From positions 1 to 64,000 of the forward strand of contig NZ_RQVQ01000017.1 in NCBI RefSeq assembly GCF_003865405.1: a stretch of DNA of 64,000 nt, written 5' to 3'. Source of the stretch: Paenimyroides tangerinum (GTDB lineage Bacteria; Bacteroidota; Bacteroidia; Flavobacteriales; Flavobacteriaceae). Positions 34,450 to 43,629 of this stretch are shown piece after piece. Both the position numbers and the translations under genes were made by a program. How positions within the stretch are numbered: the first letter of the stretch is position 1; every line of letters begins with the position of its first letter. The notes beneath the pieces were generated by a model. That model was not told the origin of the DNA. It did not search any database and saw only the letters and a program-made list of their open reading frames with translations.

Positions 34450-34998
34450 TCAATTCGCCTTATAAATAACATCTTTATAAAAATCCGATGACAGAAATTG
34501 ATTTTCGATCAAACTTTCAAAATAGCTTTTTTCTTTCCATTTTAATTCACCTTTGATGTAAATAAATTCCATTCCATAATATTCAGGATTGTTTAATTTT
34601 AGAATTTGAATTTCAGATTCAACATCTTTATTTTCTGATCCATTTACTTCGATCAACACATTTTCTAAAACTACATTTTCATCCTGATCTAAATCGAAAG
34701 CATTTTCATAATACAAAATATTAAAATCATTGTAATTGAAATAAGCTTTAAAATCACCGGTTAATTCATCGTATTTATAAAAATCATTGAATAAGGGAAT
34801 GATTCGAATGATGATTTCTTCATTACGAGTAAATGAGCTAACAACCAAATTTCTTTTGATGTTCTTAAAAGATTCATCCTTAAAAAACACATTTAATGAA
34901 TTTTGAAGACAAATATCAACTTGATTATTAGTTGAATTTTCTTGTGAAAAACCAATTGAGGTAAAAAAAATAAAACTTAAGATTAAGAATCTTTTCAT
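34450..34998 (-). CDS. Exported protein, unknown
   Basis: 182 residues with signal peptide MKRFLILSFIFFTSIGFSQ. The mature part includes one Cys (QVDICLQNSLN) and a TonB-C-like pattern (NVFFKDESFKNIKRNLVV) without the usual signature. No family recognised. Confidence 0.55.
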   Translation of the reverse strand: MKRFLILSFIFFTSIGFSQENSTNNQVDICLQNSLNVFFKDESFKNIKRNLVVSSFTRNEEIIIRIIPLFNDFYKYDELTGDFKAYFNYNDFNILYYENAFDLDQDENVVLENVLIEVNGSENKDVESEIQILKLNNPEYYGMEFIYIKGELKWKEKSYFESLIENQFLSSDFYKDVIYKAN

Positions 34999-35035
34999 TA
35001 TGAGATAAAATAAAAAACTAAAATACGAAAAAAAA

Positions 35036-35053
35036 CTCGGTATAAACCGAGCT
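35036..35053 (-). terminator. Terminator after 35114-35701
   Basis: CTCGGT / ACCGAG hairpin with a run of T on the minus strand; just below it an argH-like gene tail remains. Confidence 0.65.
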
Positions 35054-35058
35054 TATTG

Positions 35059-35109
35059 TTATTCTTGATCCAAAGCGTTTAAGGCTGATTCCGTATTTTA
35101 GAAATTTTC
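35059..35109 (-). pseudogene. Relic of an argH 3' end
   Basis: Minus strand reads ENF, a stop, NTESALNALDQE and a stop; the end of the intact argH at 35789 reads NFNKVHQALNALVKE. The nucleotide match (GCTTTGG..-AAGAATAA) and the terminator right after it parallel the argH end. Only about 17 codons remain. Confidence 0.5.
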
Positions 35110-35113
35110 CCAT

Positions 35114-35701
35114 TTAAAAACGATCTAACATTTTTTCAGAAGTATAATAATTATATGAACTAAAGACCATTCCATTTGATTCATTTTCTAAATTAATTTT
35201 ATAAATGAACTCGATCATATGATAATCTAAAGAATGAAATGTTTCTGAACTATCTGTATATTTTAAAATATTCAACCCTTTTGTTACTTTGTAATCTTCA
35301 CATAAAAACGCAAAATATTCATTACTTAAATCATTTTCTTTACCTTTTTTCAACTTTATGATTTCATCTTCATTCGAAGAAATATAATGAATGATTTCAC
35401 CTGTATCGAGATTTTTTATTTTGACACCAACAATTTTATTTACTTTACCATGATTCGGAATACTTCCTAAATATAAATAATAAATTACATTTCTATATTC
35501 AGCAAATTGATTTTGATTCTCATCAAAAAAATCAGCTTCAATTTGATTTTTGTAAATTAAAAAATCTTCGAAACTTTTATCTTTCCATCCCGTATTATTT
35601 GGAATTGTGGAATCTATTTTTATTATTTCTTCAAATAGCTTTGATTGACAAAACGAAAAATTAAAAGAAAATATGACTAACAAACAATACAAATATTTCA
35701 T
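35114..35701 (-). CDS. Exported protein, unknown
   Basis: 195 residues with signal peptide MKYLYCLLVIFSFNFSFCQ. The mature part contains one Cys (FLCEDYKV). It lies between the intact argH and an argH-tail relic, so it may have been inserted there. No family recognised. Confidence 0.55.
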   Translation of the reverse strand: MKYLYCLLVIFSFNFSFCQSKLFEEIIKIDSTIPNNTGWKDKSFEDFLIYKNQIEADFFDENQNQFAEYRNVIYYLYLGSIPNHGKVNKIVGVKIKNLDTGEIIHYISSNEDEIIKLKKGKENDLSNEYFAFLCEDYKVTKGLNILKYTDSSETFHSLDYHMIEFIYKINLENESNGMVFSSYNYYTSEKMLDRF

Positions 35702-35759
35702 ATAACAACTTTAAAAACTCAAAATAAATCATTTTAATTATACATATAAAAATACAAAA

Positions 35760-35785
35760 AAGTCCGATGTAAAAACATCGGACTT
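35760..35785 (-). terminator. Terminator of the arginine operon
   Basis: AAGTCCGATGT / ACATCGGACTT, perfect 11-bp stem with a 4-nt loop and trailing T run on the minus strand, directly after the argH stop. Confidence 0.9.
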
Positions 35786-35788
35786 CTA

Positions 35789-37123
35789 TTATTCTTTTAC
35801 CAAAGCATTCAACGCTTGGTGTACTTTATTAAAATTAAAATCATTAATCACTTTTTCAAAAGCTTCAGAAATTTGCTTGTTCATTAGATTTCCAATACTT
35901 CCTTCGTGTGTGTGATTTACTTCTTTTAATGGTTTATAGGTTCCGTCTTCAATAGCTAAACCAATATTCTTGTAAGCTTCACGGAAAGGAACTCCATTTA
36001 AAACTTCGTTATTTACCACCTCCACACTAAATAAGTAATCGTATTTAGGATCGTTTAAAATAGTTTCGTTAATCTGAATATGATCTAACATCAAAACCAA
36101 CAATTTCATACAATCATTTAACGATTCAAAAGCTGGGAATAAATTCTCTTTCAACAATTGTAAATCTCTAAAATAACCCGAAGGTAAATTCGTAGTCATT
36201 AAAGCAATTTCATTTGGTAAAGCTTGAATTTTATTGCAACGCGAACGAATCAACTCTAAAACATCCGGATTCTTTTTATGCGGCATAATACTTGAACCGG
36301 TTGTTAAATGATCTGGGAATTTCACAAAAGCAAAATTCTGATTCATATACAACGTAATATCCATTGCCATTTTTGCCATTGTTGCAGCAATACTGCTCAT
36401 TGCTTGGGCTAAAATACGTTCGGTTTTACCACGTCCCATTTGTGCATAAACCACATTGTAGTTTAATTGTTCAAAACCTAACAAATCTGTTGTCATAGTT
36501 CTGTTTAACGGAAACGATGATCCGTAACCTGCTGCTGAACCTAACGGATTTTTATTGGTGATTTTCCAAGCAGCCAACATCAATTCTAAATCGTCGATTA
36601 AACTTTCTGCGTAAGCACCAAACCATAATCCGAATGAACTTGGCATAGCAACTTGCAAATGCGTATAACCAGGAAGTAAAACGTTTTTATGTTTTTCGCT
36701 TAACGAAATCAACGTATCAAATAATTCTTTTACGTGAAGAACCATTTGCTCGATTTCTGAACGGAAAAACAATTTTAAGTCCACCAAAACTTGGTCGTTA
36801 CGAGAACGTCCGCTGTGGATTTTTTTTCCAGCTTCACCGATGCGTTCTGTCAACATAAATTCAACTTGTGAATGAACATCTTCCGCGTGGTCTTCAATTT
36901 GAAAATTTCCAGCTTCGATTTCTCGAAATATATTTTTTAATTCTTTTTGAATTTCTTCTAAATCTTCCGAAGTCAATAAACCAATAGATTCTAACATTTG
37001 TGTATGAGCTAAAGAACCCAAAACATCGAATTTTGCTAGATAGAAATCCATTTCTCGGTCGCGACCAACAGTAAATTTTTCAACGGTTTTATCTACTTCT
37101 GTATTTTTTTGCCAAAGCTTCAT
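35789..37123 (-). CDS. argH: Argininosuccinate lyase
   Basis: 444 residues, fumarase/aspartase superfamily. Motifs: HSGRSRNDQV, PGYTHLQVAMPSS, and the signature GSSIMPHKKNPD (about 275-286) containing the catalytic Ser loop. It splits argininosuccinate into arginine and fumarate, the last step of the pathway. Its start overlaps the argE stop by four bases. Terminal gene of the cluster. Confidence 0.95.
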   Translation of the reverse strand: MKLWQKNTEVDKTVEKFTVGRDREMDFYLAKFDVLGSLAHTQMLESIGLLTSEDLEEIQKELKNIFREIEAGNFQIEDHAEDVHSQVEFMLTERIGEAGKKIHSGRSRNDQVLVDLKLFFRSEIEQMVLHVKELFDTLISLSEKHKNVLLPGYTHLQVAMPSSFGLWFGAYAESLIDDLELMLAAWKITNKNPLGSAAGYGSSFPLNRTMTTDLLGFEQLNYNVVYAQMGRGKTERILAQAMSSIAATMAKMAMDITLYMNQNFAFVKFPDHLTTGSSIMPHKKNPDVLELIRSRCNKIQALPNEIALMTTNLPSGYFRDLQLLKENLFPAFESLNDCMKLLVLMLDHIQINETILNDPKYDYLFSVEVVNNEVLNGVPFREAYKNIGLAIEDGTYKPLKEVNHTHEGSIGNLMNKQISEAFEKVINDFNFNKVHQALNALVKE

Positions 37124-38178
37124 AATACAATTTGGTCTAACATTTTAATATATAAAGGAATTCCTTCCTCAATCTCTTTTACATAAATAAATTCATCTGC
37201 TGTGTGTGAGCGAGCCGAATCTCCAGGTCCTAATTTCAACGAAGGAATACTTAACAAAGCCTGATCGCTTGTTGTTGGAGAACCGTAAGTTTCTCTTCCT
37301 AGAGCTATTCCAGCCTGAACAATTGGATGTTTTTTGTCAATACAAGATGGCTTTAATCTTGTTGAACGTGGATGAATTTCACTAATGGTATTTTCGTGAA
37401 TAATATCCAAAACTTCATCGTTTGTGTAAGCATCTGTGATACGAACATCAACTACGAAATCACAACTTGAAGGAACCACATTGTGCTGTGTTCCGGCATT
37501 TATCATTGTAACTGACATTTTGATCGGTCCAAAAATTTCAGACTCTTTTTCGAATCTATAATTTTGAAACCAAGCAATATCTTTCATTGCATTGTAAATG
37601 GCATTCTCGCCTTCTTCACGAGCTGCATGACCTGATTTTCCAGGTGCTTTACATTCTAAGACCATCAATCCTTTTTCGGCAATAGCCAAGTGCATTTGGG
37701 TTGGTTCACCTACAATTGCGAATTCTAATTCACCTAATTTAGGAACAACAAATTCCAATCCGTGTAAACCAGAAATTTCTTCTTCAGCCGTAGCTGCAAT
37801 AACAAAATTATATTTTAAATCTTGTTTGTCGTAATAATGTAAAAACGTTCCGATTAATGAAACCAAACATCCACCAGCATCGTTACTTCCTAAACCAAAT
37901 AATTTGCCATCAATAATTTCTGCATTGAACGGATCTCGTGTATAATCTCTATTTGGATGAACCGTATCGTGATGTGAGTTTAATAAAATCGTTGGTTTTG
38001 ATGAATCGAAATATTTATTGAAAGCCCAAACATTATTTAATTCACGATGTGTTTTAACACCGTGATTTTGTAAATATGTATCAATAATTTGAGCGGTTTT
38101 ATCTTCTTCTTTACTAAAAGATTGCGTTCGGATTAAATCCATTAACAACCCAATACTTCCTTCTATAATCTTTTCCAT
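37120..38178 (-). CDS. argE: M20-family deacylase of arginine synthesis (N-acyl-citrulline/ornithine deacylase)
   Basis: 352 residues. Metal-binding residues lie in NSHHDTVHP, LGSNDAGG and TAEEEISG, and a later HTADEF provides the last ligand. In pathways that carbamoylate N-acyl-ornithine, this enzyme removes the acyl group from N-acyl-citrulline; its place between argB and argH, and the absence of argJ, support this. Whether it prefers acetyl or succinyl groups cannot be seen here, although the carbamoyltransferase suggests succinyl. Confidence 0.88.
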   Translation of the reverse strand: MEKIIEGSIGLLMDLIRTQSFSKEEDKTAQIIDTYLQNHGVKTHRELNNVWAFNKYFDSSKPTILLNSHHDTVHPNRDYTRDPFNAEIIDGKLFGLGSNDAGGCLVSLIGTFLHYYDKQDLKYNFVIAATAEEEISGLHGLEFVVPKLGELEFAIVGEPTQMHLAIAEKGLMVLECKAPGKSGHAAREEGENAIYNAMKDIAWFQNYRFEKESEIFGPIKMSVTMINAGTQHNVVPSSCDFVVDVRITDAYTNDEVLDIIHENTISEIHPRSTRLKPSCIDKKHPIVQAGIALGRETYGSPTTSDQALLSIPSLKLGPGDSARSHTADEFIYVKEIEEGIPLYIKMLDQIVL

Positions 38179-38185
38179 TTAATGT

Positions 38186-38965
38186 TTATTTGGTGACGAT
38201 TGTTCCAGCAAACGCATCTAATAAGTCATTTGCATTTTTAATAATTACCTTTGAAACACCTTTATCAACTGCTTGTAAGGCATTTGTAATTTTAGGAATC
38301 ATTCCGTCTGCAATAATTTTTTCTTCAACAAAAGTATTAAAATTCAACTCATTAATAGAATGAATCACAGAATTTTCATCATTAATATCTTTTAAAACTC
38401 CTTTTTTCTCAAAACTATAAATCAAATCTACTTCATAAAATTGAGCTAAAGCAATTGAAATTGTTGAAGCAACAGTATCTGCGTTTGTATTAAACAACTG
38501 GCCTTGACCGTCGTGAGTTATCGCTGAAAAAACAGGAAGATAATTTCTATCTAACAAATCACGTAAAAAATCGGTATTGATGTTTTCTTCAGTGATATCA
38601 CCCACAAAACCATAATCAACCTCGAAAATTGGACGCTTTTCTGCAACAATTACATTTCCGTCTGCACCAGTTAATCCCAAAGCATTTTCTTTTAAAGCTT
38701 GTAGTTTGGCAACAATGGTTTTATTAGTTAAACCAGCATAAACCATCGTAACTACTTTTAGCATTTCGGCATCTGTAATTCTACGACCTTTTACCATTTC
38801 TGGATTTAAACCTAATTTTTGACTTAATTCTGTAGCAATTTTACCGCCACCGTGAACCAAAATCTTTTTACCCTGAATTTGATGAAACAAGTTTAGGAAA
38901 TCAGTTAACGCTGTTTCGTTATCAATGATGTTTCCACCAATTTTTACAAGTGTTAGTTTTTCCAT
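38186..38965 (-). CDS. argB: N-acetyl(acyl)glutamate kinase
   Basis: About 259 residues from ATG 38965 (MEKLTLVKIGGNIID); an in-frame ATG six codons upstream gives only an odd extension. Amino-acid-kinase fold: VKIGGN phosphate loop, VHGGGK, GLTGADGN, and NTNADTVAS. It phosphorylates the N-acyl-glutamate carboxylate. It lacks the long N-terminal helix of the arginine-inhibited hexameric kinases, so simple feedback at this step is not expected. Confidence 0.92.
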   Translation of the reverse strand: MEKLTLVKIGGNIIDNETALTDFLNLFHQIQGKKILVHGGGKIATELSQKLGLNPEMVKGRRITDAEMLKVVTMVYAGLTNKTIVAKLQALKENALGLTGADGNVIVAEKRPIFEVDYGFVGDITEENINTDFLRDLLDRNYLPVFSAITHDGQGQLFNTNADTVASTISIALAQFYEVDLIYSFEKKGVLKDINDENSVIHSINELNFNTFVEEKIIADGMIPKITNALQAVDKGVSKVIIKNANDLLDAFAGTIVTK

Positions 38966-38979
38966 AGTTGTAATTTTAA

Positions 38980-39024
38980 CCACAGATACACAGATTAAAA
39001 AATTATAAATCTGTGAATTTGTGG
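38980..39024. repeat. Long imperfect hairpin between argF' and argB
   Basis: CCACAGATACACAGATT (38980-38996) against AATCTGTGAATTTGTGG (39008-39024): 15 of 17 positions pair. I recall CACAGATT-rich hairpins of this type being dispersed between genes in Flavobacteriaceae. It may stabilise or separate parts of the transcript; no T-run follows, so it is not a classical terminator. Confidence 0.65.
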
Positions 39025-39032
39025 CAAAATAA

Positions 39033-40031
39033 TTATTTATTTTCTAAAATACGTTTGATAACAACTTGAGCTGCCCAAACGCGATTTCCTGCTTCTTTAA
39101 CTACTAATGATTTTTCTGAATCTAGAATATCAGACCCTAATTCCAAATCACGGCGAACTGGTAAACAGTGCATTACTTTAGCATCGTTAGTTATTTTTAA
39201 ACTTTCTAAAGTTGGCATCCATTCACCTTCTACAGGTAATATCTTTCCGTAATCTTTATAGCTAGACCAGTTTTTAACGTAAATAAAATCGGCATCTTTA
39301 AATGCATCTTCCTGATTATAAACCAAAGTTGCTCCTGAAGTAAAATCTTCGTTTAACTCATATCCTTCTGGTTGCGCAATAACAAAATCAACTAAACCTT
39401 GCTTCTGAGCTTCACACATCCATTCAGAAAATGAATTCGGAACTGCTTGTGGCAAAGCTTTAACGTGAGGTGCCCAAGTTAAAACAACTTTTGGCTTTTT
39501 ACCGTTTGGAATATATTGTTGCTTAGCTTCATCAAAAGTATAATCACTATTTTCGATAACCGTGATTAAGTCTGTTAAACTTTGTAATGGATGGCGTGTT
39601 GCGCTTTCTAAACTCACCACTGGCGTATTGCAGAATTTCAAAAATTTATTGAATAAATCTTCGCTATAATCTTCTTCAGCATCTTTTAATCCTGGGAAAC
39701 AACGCAATCCTAAAATATCGCAATATTCGCCCATTACAGCAGCTGCTTCACGAATATGTTCTACAGTTGTTCCGTTCATTACAACTCCATCACGAGTTTC
39801 TAATGCCCAACCGTCTTTATCCATATTCATCACCATAACATTCATTCCTAAATTCATGGCTGCTTTTTGTGTACTTAAACGCGTACGCAAACTTGGGTTT
39901 AGAAAAACTAATCCCATCATTTTGTGTTTACCCAATGCTTCGTTGGCATTTGGAGAAGCTTTTTCTGATAAAGCTTCTTTTACAATTTGTGATAAATTAT
40001 CAACATCACCAACTGAAAAGAATTTTTCCAT
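39033..40031 (-). CDS. argF': N-succinyl/acetylornithine carbamoyltransferase
   Basis: 332 residues of the N-acyl-ornithine carbamoyltransferase group: carbamoyl-phosphate loop NPSLRTRLSTQKAA (about 45-58), ATRHPLQSLTD, and HCLPVRR near the end. The residue corresponding to Glu92 of Xanthomonas acetylornithine carbamoyltransferase and Pro90 of the Bacteroides succinylornithine enzyme is Val90 here (GTTVEHI), by hand alignment. From memory, replacing that Glu with Pro, Ser, Ala or Val turned the acetyl enzyme into a succinyl enzyme, so I predict N-succinyl-ornithine as substrate. Confidence 0.9.
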   Translation of the reverse strand: MEKFFSVGDVDNLSQIVKEALSEKASPNANEALGKHKMMGLVFLNPSLRTRLSTQKAAMNLGMNVMVMNMDKDGWALETRDGVVMNGTTVEHIREAAAVMGEYCDILGLRCFPGLKDAEEDYSEDLFNKFLKFCNTPVVSLESATRHPLQSLTDLITVIENSDYTFDEAKQQYIPNGKKPKVVLTWAPHVKALPQAVPNSFSEWMCEAQKQGLVDFVIAQPEGYELNEDFTSGATLVYNQEDAFKDADFIYVKNWSSYKDYGKILPVEGEWMPTLESLKITNDAKVMHCLPVRRDLELGSDILDSEKSLVVKEAGNRVWAAQVVIKRILENK

Positions 40032-40060
40032 TTATCTTGATTTCAAATTGTTATTAATTA

Positions 40061-40165
40061 GTTTGAATGTTATAAAGTTTGAATGTTATAAAGTTTGAAT
40101 GTTAACGAGTAGTCATTTGCTCTTTATTCTTTTCTCTTTATTCTTTTCTCTCTCTTCTTTTCTCT
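40061..40165. repeat. Short direct repeats in the argD-argF' spacer
   Basis: GTTTGAATGTTATAAA occurs twice, then partly a third time (40061-40102); a separate CT-rich block repeats TCTTTATTCTTTTC (about 40120-40165). No gene lies in this spacer. Confidence 0.7.
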
Positions 40166-40171
40166 AAAAAA

Positions 40172-41308
40172 CTAATATTTATTTAATTGCATTTTTAATG
40201 CTTCTAAAAACATATCTGCTTCTACTTTAGAAACGTTTAATGCAGGCAACAAACGAATTACGTTAGGAGCTGCATACCCTGTAAATATTTTATTTTCGAA
40301 TAGCAATTTATCCTTTACAGCTTTTAATTCCACTGGTAAATCAATTCCAATCATTAAACCTTTTCCACGAACTTCAGTGATTTTGTCGAATGATTTTAAT
40401 TCGTTCATTACATAATTTCCAACTTCTAAAGCGTTGTTCATTAAATTATCTTTTTTGATAACTTCTAAAACAGCTAAAGCCGCAGCACAAGCCAAGTGAT
40501 TTCCACCAAAAGTCGTACCTAACTCGCCATGCCAAGGAACAAATTTTTCAGAAATAGAAATTCCACCAATCGGAAAACCATTCCCCATTCCTTTTGCCAT
40601 CGTGTAAATATCAGCTTCATCACCTGAATAATCTTGCGCATAGAATTTACCTGAACGCCCATAACCACACTGAACTTCATCAGCAATAAAAACAGCATCA
40701 TACTGCGTAGTTAACGTTCTGATTTTTTGCAAGAAAGAATCTGAAGCCAATTGAATTCCACCAACACCTTGGATACTTTCGATAATTACAGAAGAGATTT
40801 CATTACCAAAATCTGCGAATGCTTTTTCTAAAGCAATCTCATCGTTAAATGGTAAGAAAACCACATTATCTGTTTCGTTAACTGGAGCAACAATTTTTGG
40901 ATTATCTGTTGCAGCAACCGCTAACGAAGTACGCCCGTGAAATGCATTTTTAAAAGCAACAATCTTTTTGCGTTTGTTGTAGAACGAAGCTAATTTTAAC
41001 GCATTCTCGTTTGCTTCTGCACCTGAATTACATAAAAACAATTGGTAATTTGCTTTACCAGAAACCTCTCCTAATAAAGTTGCTAATTGTTTTTGAATAG
41101 GAATTTCAATGGAATTTGAATAGAAACCTAAGTTTTGTAATTGTTCTGTTAATCTGTTTACATAATGTGGATTGGTATGCCCGATTGAAATCACAGCATG
41201 ACCACCATATAAATCTAAATATTTTGTTCCGTTTGCATCAAAAACATAAGAACCTTGTCCTTTTTGAATTTCGATTGCATTTACTGGATATACATCAAAT
41301 AATTTCAT
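40172..41308 (-). CDS. argD: N-acyl-ornithine aminotransferase
   Basis: 378-residue class III PLP aminotransferase: DLYGGHAVISIGHTNP, NSGAEANENALKLA, FIADEVQCGYGRSG, and the PLP-lysine segment AKGMGNGFPIGG. It turns N-acyl-glutamate semialdehyde into N-acyl-ornithine with glutamate as donor. Lies between argC and argF'. Confidence 0.93.
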   Translation of the reverse strand: MKLFDVYPVNAIEIQKGQGSYVFDANGTKYLDLYGGHAVISIGHTNPHYVNRLTEQLQNLGFYSNSIEIPIQKQLATLLGEVSGKANYQLFLCNSGAEANENALKLASFYNKRKKIVAFKNAFHGRTSLAVAATDNPKIVAPVNETDNVVFLPFNDEIALEKAFADFGNEISSVIIESIQGVGGIQLASDSFLQKIRTLTTQYDAVFIADEVQCGYGRSGKFYAQDYSGDEADIYTMAKGMGNGFPIGGISISEKFVPWHGELGTTFGGNHLACAAALAVLEVIKKDNLMNNALEVGNYVMNELKSFDKITEVRGKGLMIGIDLPVELKAVKDKLLFENKIFTGYAAPNVIRLLPALNVSKVEADMFLEALKMQLNKY

Positions 41309-41385
41309 TCCTTAATCTGTTTAAAGTCTTAATGTCAAATGTCATAAAGCGCTCTTAATACTTTATACTTTTATCTTAATTCTTT

Positions 41386-42357
41386 TTAGAATACTACAGC
41401 TTTCAATTTTAAACCAGCAGTTTCTTCTAAACCGAACATTAAATTCATATTCTGAACGGCTTGCCCGCTTGCTCCTTTCAATAAATTATCGATCACAGAG
41501 AAAATAGCTAATTTGTTTCCGTGTTTCTTTACGTATAACAAACATTTGTTGGTATTCACTACTTGTTTTAAATCTATATTGGTTGTAGATACAAACGTGA
41601 ACGGATGTTCTTTATAATATTCTTGATATAATTTTACAGCATCTTCTTCAGACAAATCTGATTTTAAATAAACTGACGCAAAAATTCCTCTTGAGAAATC
41701 GCCACGTTGTGGAATAAAATCAATCTCTTGGTCAAAATTTGGTTGTAATGAAAGAATACTTTCTCCCATTTCATTCAAATGCTGATGTGTAAATGCTTTA
41801 TACACCGAAATGTTATTGTTTCTCCAACTGAAATGTGAAGAAGCGCTTAATCCTTGTCCAGCCCCTGTAGAACCTGTAATCGCATTGATATGAATATCAT
41901 CATTCAATAAATTAGCAGAAGCTAATGGCAATAAAGCCAATTGAATGGCTGTTGCAAAACAACCTGGGTTTGCGATATAATTTGCTTGTTTGATTTTTTC
42001 ACGATTCATTTCAGCCAAACCGTAAACAAATCCATTCGCATTCGCAGCTAAACGATGGTCTTGACTTAAATCGATGATTTTAATGTTTTCGTTGAATGAA
42101 TTGGTATCTAAAAACTTCTTCGCATCTCCATGACCCACACACAAAAACAATACATCAATATCTTGAGAAATTTCACTAGTAAACAACATATCTGTTTCAC
42201 CAATTAAATCTGTGTGAACTTTATATAATGGATTACCAGCATTACTATTACTGTGAACAAAAGTAATTTCTGTATTTGGATGATTTACTAAAATACGTAA
42301 TAACTCACCACCTGTATAACCTGCACCACCAATTATTCCAACTTTTACTTTCTTCAT
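41386..42357 (-). CDS. argC: N-acetyl(acyl)-gamma-glutamyl-phosphate reductase
   Basis: 323 residues: NADP-binding GIIGGAGYTGGELLRIL at residues 8-24, catalytic Cys in ANPGCFATA (about 127-135), and TGSTGAGQGLSASSHFSWR. It reduces the acyl-phosphate made by ArgB. The gene lies 63 bp after argG, separated by an intrinsic terminator, which should lower its expression relative to argG. Confidence 0.94.
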   Translation of the reverse strand: MKKVKVGIIGGAGYTGGELLRILVNHPNTEITFVHSNSNAGNPLYKVHTDLIGETDMLFTSEISQDIDVLFLCVGHGDAKKFLDTNSFNENIKIIDLSQDHRLAANANGFVYGLAEMNREKIKQANYIANPGCFATAIQLALLPLASANLLNDDIHINAITGSTGAGQGLSASSHFSWRNNNISVYKAFTHQHLNEMGESILSLQPNFDQEIDFIPQRGDFSRGIFASVYLKSDLSEEDAVKLYQEYYKEHPFTFVSTTNIDLKQVVNTNKCLLYVKKHGNKLAIFSVIDNLLKGASGQAVQNMNLMFGLEETAGLKLKAVVF

Positions 42358-42376
42358 TACTTTATATTTTCAAAAA

Positions 42377-42406
42377 AAGGCAGAAGCCAAAATGAACTTC
42401 TGCCTT
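42377..42406 (-). terminator. Internal terminator between argG and argC
   Basis: AAGGCAGAAG / CTTCTGCCTT, perfect 10-bp stem, followed on the minus strand by seven T. It lies inside the arginine operon, 20 bp before argC. Confidence 0.85.
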
Positions 42407-42420
42407 AAAGTAGATAAAAT

Positions 42421-43611
42421 TTATTTGTTGTTTACTTTATGCCAAATAGAAACTTGGTTTCCAAAAATTTTCGAGAATCCTTTTACATCATCACCTGTCC
42501 AAGAATTATTCATTTCACCGTAAGTACCAAATTTATTTGACATTAAATCGTTTTCAGATTCAATACCAATTACCGTGAAATAGTTAGGTTGTAATTGAAC
42601 AATTACACGTCCGTTTACTGTTTCTTGAGATGATTGTAAAAAAGCTTCGATATCTCTCATCACTGGGTCGTGGAACTGACCTTCGTGTAAGAAGTTACCA
42701 TAAAAAGCTCCTAATTGATCTTTCCAAGACAATTGCCATTTTGTCAATACGTGTTTCTCTAACGTGTGGTGCGCTTTTACAATAATGATTGGTCCAGCAG
42801 CTTCAAATCCAACACGTCCTTTAATACCAATAATTGTATCACCTACGTGAATATCACGACCAATACCATAAGGCTGTGCGATATCTTGTAATTTTTGAAT
42901 TACCTCAACAGAAGTCATTGCTTCACCGTTTAAAGCAACTGGCTCACCTTTTACAAAATCAACAGTTACTTGTTCAGTCCCTGATTTAGAAATTGGAGTT
43001 GGCCAAGATTCTTCAGGTAAATATTGGTTAGAAGTTAAAGTTTCTTTACCTCCAACTGAAGTTCCCCAAAGACCTTTATTGATTGAATATTTTGCTTTTT
43101 CTGCGTTTACTTCGACACCGTGCTTATGTAAATATTCAATTTCTGCTTCACGAGATAATTTTAAATCACGAATTGGAGTAATTACTTCAACATTCGGAAC
43201 TAAGATTTCAAAAATCATATCAAAACGCACTTGGTCATTTCCTGCACCAGTTGAACCGTGAGCTACGCATTCTGCTCCGATTTTCTTTGCATAATTTGCA
43301 ATAGCTGTAGCTTGACAAACACGTTCTGCACTTACAGATAATGGGTAAGTTGCATTTTTAAGTACGTTTCCGAAAATTAAATATTTAATACTATCGTTAT
43401 AGTAATTTGTAGTTTCATCAATAACATTATGAGAAGCTACACCTAAACTTAAAGCCCTTTCTTCGATTTGTTTTAATTCTGCTTCATCGAAACCACCTGT
43501 GTTAACAACCACAGAATGTACTTCTAAATTTAAATCTTTAGCTAAATAGATGCAGCAAAATGAAGTATCTAAACCTCCACTGAATGCCAAAACAACTTTC
43601 TTTTTACTCAT
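42421..43611 (-). CDS. argG: Argininosuccinate synthase
   Basis: 396 residues: PP-loop AFSGGLDTSFC (residues 9-19), HGSTGAGNDQVRFD, and KGRVGFEAAGP. It joins citrulline and aspartate with ATP. The second gene of the operon, 18 bp after the GNAT gene, unlike most argG which lie next to argH; here argH is last. Confidence 0.96.
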   Translation of the reverse strand: MSKKKVVLAFSGGLDTSFCCIYLAKDLNLEVHSVVVNTGGFDEAELKQIEERALSLGVASHNVIDETTNYYNDSIKYLIFGNVLKNATYPLSVSAERVCQATAIANYAKKIGAECVAHGSTGAGNDQVRFDMIFEILVPNVEVITPIRDLKLSREAEIEYLHKHGVEVNAEKAKYSINKGLWGTSVGGKETLTSNQYLPEESWPTPISKSGTEQVTVDFVKGEPVALNGEAMTSVEVIQKLQDIAQPYGIGRDIHVGDTIIGIKGRVGFEAAGPIIIVKAHHTLEKHVLTKWQLSWKDQLGAFYGNFLHEGQFHDPVMRDIEAFLQSSQETVNGRVIVQLQPNYFTVIGIESENDLMSNKFGTYGEMNNSWTGDDVKGFSKIFGNQVSIWHKVNNK

Positions 43612-43629
43612 TTTAATACGTATTGATGA

